Origin: CAZJNX01 sp964547415
Lineage (GTDB): Bacteria; Pseudomonadota; Alphaproteobacteria; Rhizobiales; Amorphaceae
Direction: 5' to 3'
NCBI GenBank assembly: GCA_964547415.1
Contig: CAZJNX010000058.1
Span: 1-23,874, forward strand
DNA: 23,874 nucleotides
Below, one piece after another: positions 22,057-23,874 of the stretch (the first letter of the stretch is position 1; each line of letters starts with the position of its first letter). The position numbers and the translations under genes are program-made. Under the pieces are notes generated by a model, which did no database searches, was not told the DNA's origin, and saw only the letters and a list, made by a program, of their open reading frames with translations.

Positions 22057-23874
22057 TCAGCCGCTCTGCCAGGCGGCGAGGGCGCCCTCGACGGCCTCGG
22101 ACCCGCTCTCGCCCTTGCGCAGGGTCAGGATGGCGCGGCGGCCGTTCTCGTAGAGGATCGGGATGTCGATCCAGTCGCGATCACGCAGGAGCTCGAGGTT
22201 GACCTCCCGCTCCTGCTCGCTGTTGGACAGGGCGATCCAGAACAGGTCCGACGACACCCGCGCCGCCGCCCCGCGCAGGGCGTTGCCGCGGGCCTGCTCC
22301 GTCTCCTTCATGATGAGGCCGGGGACGTTGGCGATCCCCTCCCCCGCGAAACCGTCCGGCACCTCGAAAGAGACCTCGATCAGGTGGCTCGCCGGCAGCG
22401 CCCCGTCCCGGTTCTCGCGAATCATGACGGTGGCGGTCATGTCCCGCTCCGGAATGTCCGCAACCGCCCGGATCACCGGCTCCGGATCGCCGCCGCCGAT
22501 GGACTGGCGGGCGACTTCCCACGTCACGGTCCCCGGGAGCGCCGCCCCCTGCTCGCCGATCTGGGGCGATTCCTCGTAGAGGACCGCGGACTGGCCGCCG
22601 CTGTCCCCAGGCGCGTCCGGCGTCGCCTCGCGGACGGCATCCACCTCCGCCTCGGCGGCGGTGCGAACCGTCTCCTCGGGCGCGGGCGCCGCGCCGGTCT
22701 CCGCCCCCGCCTCGGCGGGCGCGTCCGCCCCGGCCGTCCCGTCGTCGGGCGGCGGTGTCACGTCGCGCACGGCCGTCCCGTCCGTCCCGCCGTTCTCCGA
22801 CGGGGCGACGATCCGCGTGGTGCGCACGCGCCGCACCTCCTCGTCGGGGGCGGGCGCCGGACCGCCGAGCCGGTCGTCGTTCTTCGGCATGCCCGGCGGC
22901 TGTCCCTCGCCGACCGCGACGGGCTCCGTGCGGCCGTCCTCGCCACCGGTGAGGCCGGCCACCATCTCCATGATCGCGTCGCGCTGCAGCCAGGCCGCGT
23001 AGCCCGCGCCCGCCACGATGAACAGGACGGCGGCCGTCAGGATCACCCGCGCGATGCGGCGGTTGCGGTTCTGGGCATGGCGGTCCCGCCCGAGGCGGTC
23101 GGCCGCCACGGGGCCCGCGAGGCCGCCGTAGGCCTCGTCCTCGTCCCCGTCCTCGTCGTCGTAGCCCTCGTCCACCTCGCCGAGGGCGTTGCGCCGCGGG
23201 CCGGCCGGAACGAGGGCGGCCGGGCCCGGCGGGCGCCGGTCGTGGTCGGCCTCCTCGAAGGCCTCCTCGTCCTCGAAATCCTCCGCTGCCTCGTGGCGGC
23301 GCGGCACATCGGACGCCTCGCGCCCGGGCAGCGGCGGCGGCACGGCGACCGCGGGAGGCACGCGCTCCCGCCCGTCGCCCTCGCTCCGGCGGCGCCGGCG
23401 GCGCTCGCGCCGGCCGGGTCGTTGCGCCTCCGCCTCCTCCCGGCCCTTGCCGGCACGGCTGCGGGAGAACAGGGCGAAGCGGCGGCGGCCCCGTTCGGCG
23501 GGCGCCGGCTCCCCTTCCCCCTCCTCGTCCTCCTCCGCCTCCTCGTCGTGGTGTCGGACGGGGCGGGCCCTCGCGGCACGCGGCGGCTCGATCTCCTCGT
23601 AGGGCTCCCCGTACGGCTCGTCCGCGTCCGTCCCGTCCCCGTCGAGGGCGTCGGCGTGCGGCTCCTCCTCCGAAGGGGCCGGCTCCGGACGGCGGCGGGG
23701 CGGCTGCGGCCGTTCGCTCGGGGCCTCGCGCGGCGGCCGGGGCGGCGGCTCGGCGGCGTCCGCAGCCGGCTTCGCCTCGCGGCGGAAGGAGGCGACCTCC
23801 CCGCGCGACGCGGGCGGCGCGCCCTCGGCCGGGGGCGGGGCCGCCGGGCGGGGCGGGCGCGGCGCGGGCTCGGC
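22057..23874 (-). CDS. Large proline/acid-rich single-pass membrane protein (5' end outside window)
   Basis: The frame stays open from the stop at 22057 to the right edge (605 codons seen), so the true start is outside. The visible N-terminal ~270 residues are low-complexity: Pro/Ala/Arg-rich, then blocks of Glu and Asp (EDFEDEEAFEEADH, EGYDDEDGDEDEAYGG). One transmembrane helix (ARVILTAAVLFIVAGAGYAA, about 22990-23055) follows Arg-rich residues, placing the acidic part in the cytoplasm and the C-terminus in the periplasm. After a second Pro/Glu-rich linker comes a compact domain of ~160 residues from SAVLYEESPQIGEQGAALPG to the end, with DIPERDMTATVMIREN, LPASHLIEVSFEVPD, and DIPILYENGRRAILTLRKG. 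I recall this domain from rhizobial hypothetical proteins. Function is unknown. Confidence 0.8.
   Translation of the reverse strand, partial: AEPAPRPPRPAAPPPAEGAPPASRGEVASFRREAKPAADAAEPPPRPPREAPSERPQPPRRRPEPAPSEEEPHADALDGDGTDADEPYGEPYEEIEPPRAARARPVRHHDEEAEEDEEGEGEPAPAERGRRRFALFSRSRAGKGREEAEAQRPGRRERRRRRRSEGDGRERVPPAVAVPPPLPGREASDVPRRHEAAEDFEDEEAFEEADHDRRPPGPAALVPAGPRRNALGEVDEGYDDEDGDEDEAYGGLAGPVAADRLGRDRHAQNRNRRIARVILTAAVLFIVAGAGYAAWLQRDAIMEMVAGLTGGEDGRTEPVAVGEGQPPGMPKNDDRLGGPAPAPDEEVRRVRTTRIVAPSENGGTDGTAVRDVTPPPDDGTAGADAPAEAGAETGAAPAPEETVRTAAEAEVDAVREATPDAPGDSGGQSAVLYEESPQIGEQGAALPGTVTWEVARQSIGGGDPEPVIRAVADIPERDMTATVMIRENRDGALPASHLIEVSFEVPDGFAGEGIANVPGLIMKETEQARGNALRGAAARVSSDLFWIALSNSEQEREVNLELLRDRDWIDIPILYENGRRAILTLRKGESGSEAVEGALAAWQSG

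Overview
The window is GC-rich chromosomal DNA. It most likely comes from an alphaproteobacterium of the Hyphomicrobiales (Rhizobiales) type. The pointers are the dnaJ–pmtA–hslV–acetyltransferase–hslU order, an Omp19-like protease-inhibitor lipoprotein, a DUF1127 protein, an alphaproteobacterial SdhB, and a proline/acid-rich membrane protein with a C-terminal domain I recall from rhizobia. I cannot name the genus. I saw no tRNA, rRNA, CRISPR array, insertion sequence or phage gene. Nearly all coding regions share the same codon and GC style.

Layout. Positions 1-3722 (+) carry housekeeping and stress genes: the 3' end of dnaJ, pmtA (phosphatidylcholine synthesis by methylation), and a tightly overlapping hslV–GNAT–hslU operon for the HslUV protease. 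Positions 3751-4924 (-) hold a carboxymuconolactone-decarboxylase/AhpD-like protein and an Omp19-like lipoprotein. Positions 5091-9439 (-) are a transport operon read dctP → dctQ → dctM → SABATH-type carboxyl methyltransferase. Hairpins lie between dctP and dctQ, and a candidate promoter and operator lie upstream of dctP. Divergent from it, at 9765-10943 (+), is a class III (CaiB/BaiF) CoA-transferase.

Positions 11340-14002 (+) hold a membrane-anchored alpha/beta hydrolase, an FkbM methyltransferase and sdhB, which stands apart from the other succinate dehydrogenase genes. Convergent to them (-) are a PAS-PAS-GGDEF-EAL protein, whose cyclase half looks dead and whose phosphodiesterase half looks intact, and a LysR regulator with a good terminator. 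Divergent from lysR are an unrecognised 93-residue protein and a DUF1127 protein. A ScsB/DsbD-type thiol-disulfide reductase and a DUF3500 protein follow. A 580-base gene-poor stretch then contains an 89% identical copy of the 3' end of the last gene, a large membrane protein on the minus strand that runs off the right edge.

The most distinctive unit is 5091-10943. A TRAP importer for an organic acid sits in one apparent operon with a methyltransferase of the family that methylates carboxyl groups, and opposite a CoA-transferase that activates carboxylates. All three activities act on carboxylic acids, so a dedicated uptake and processing route for one acid is a reasonable hypothesis. The substrate cannot be read from the sequence.
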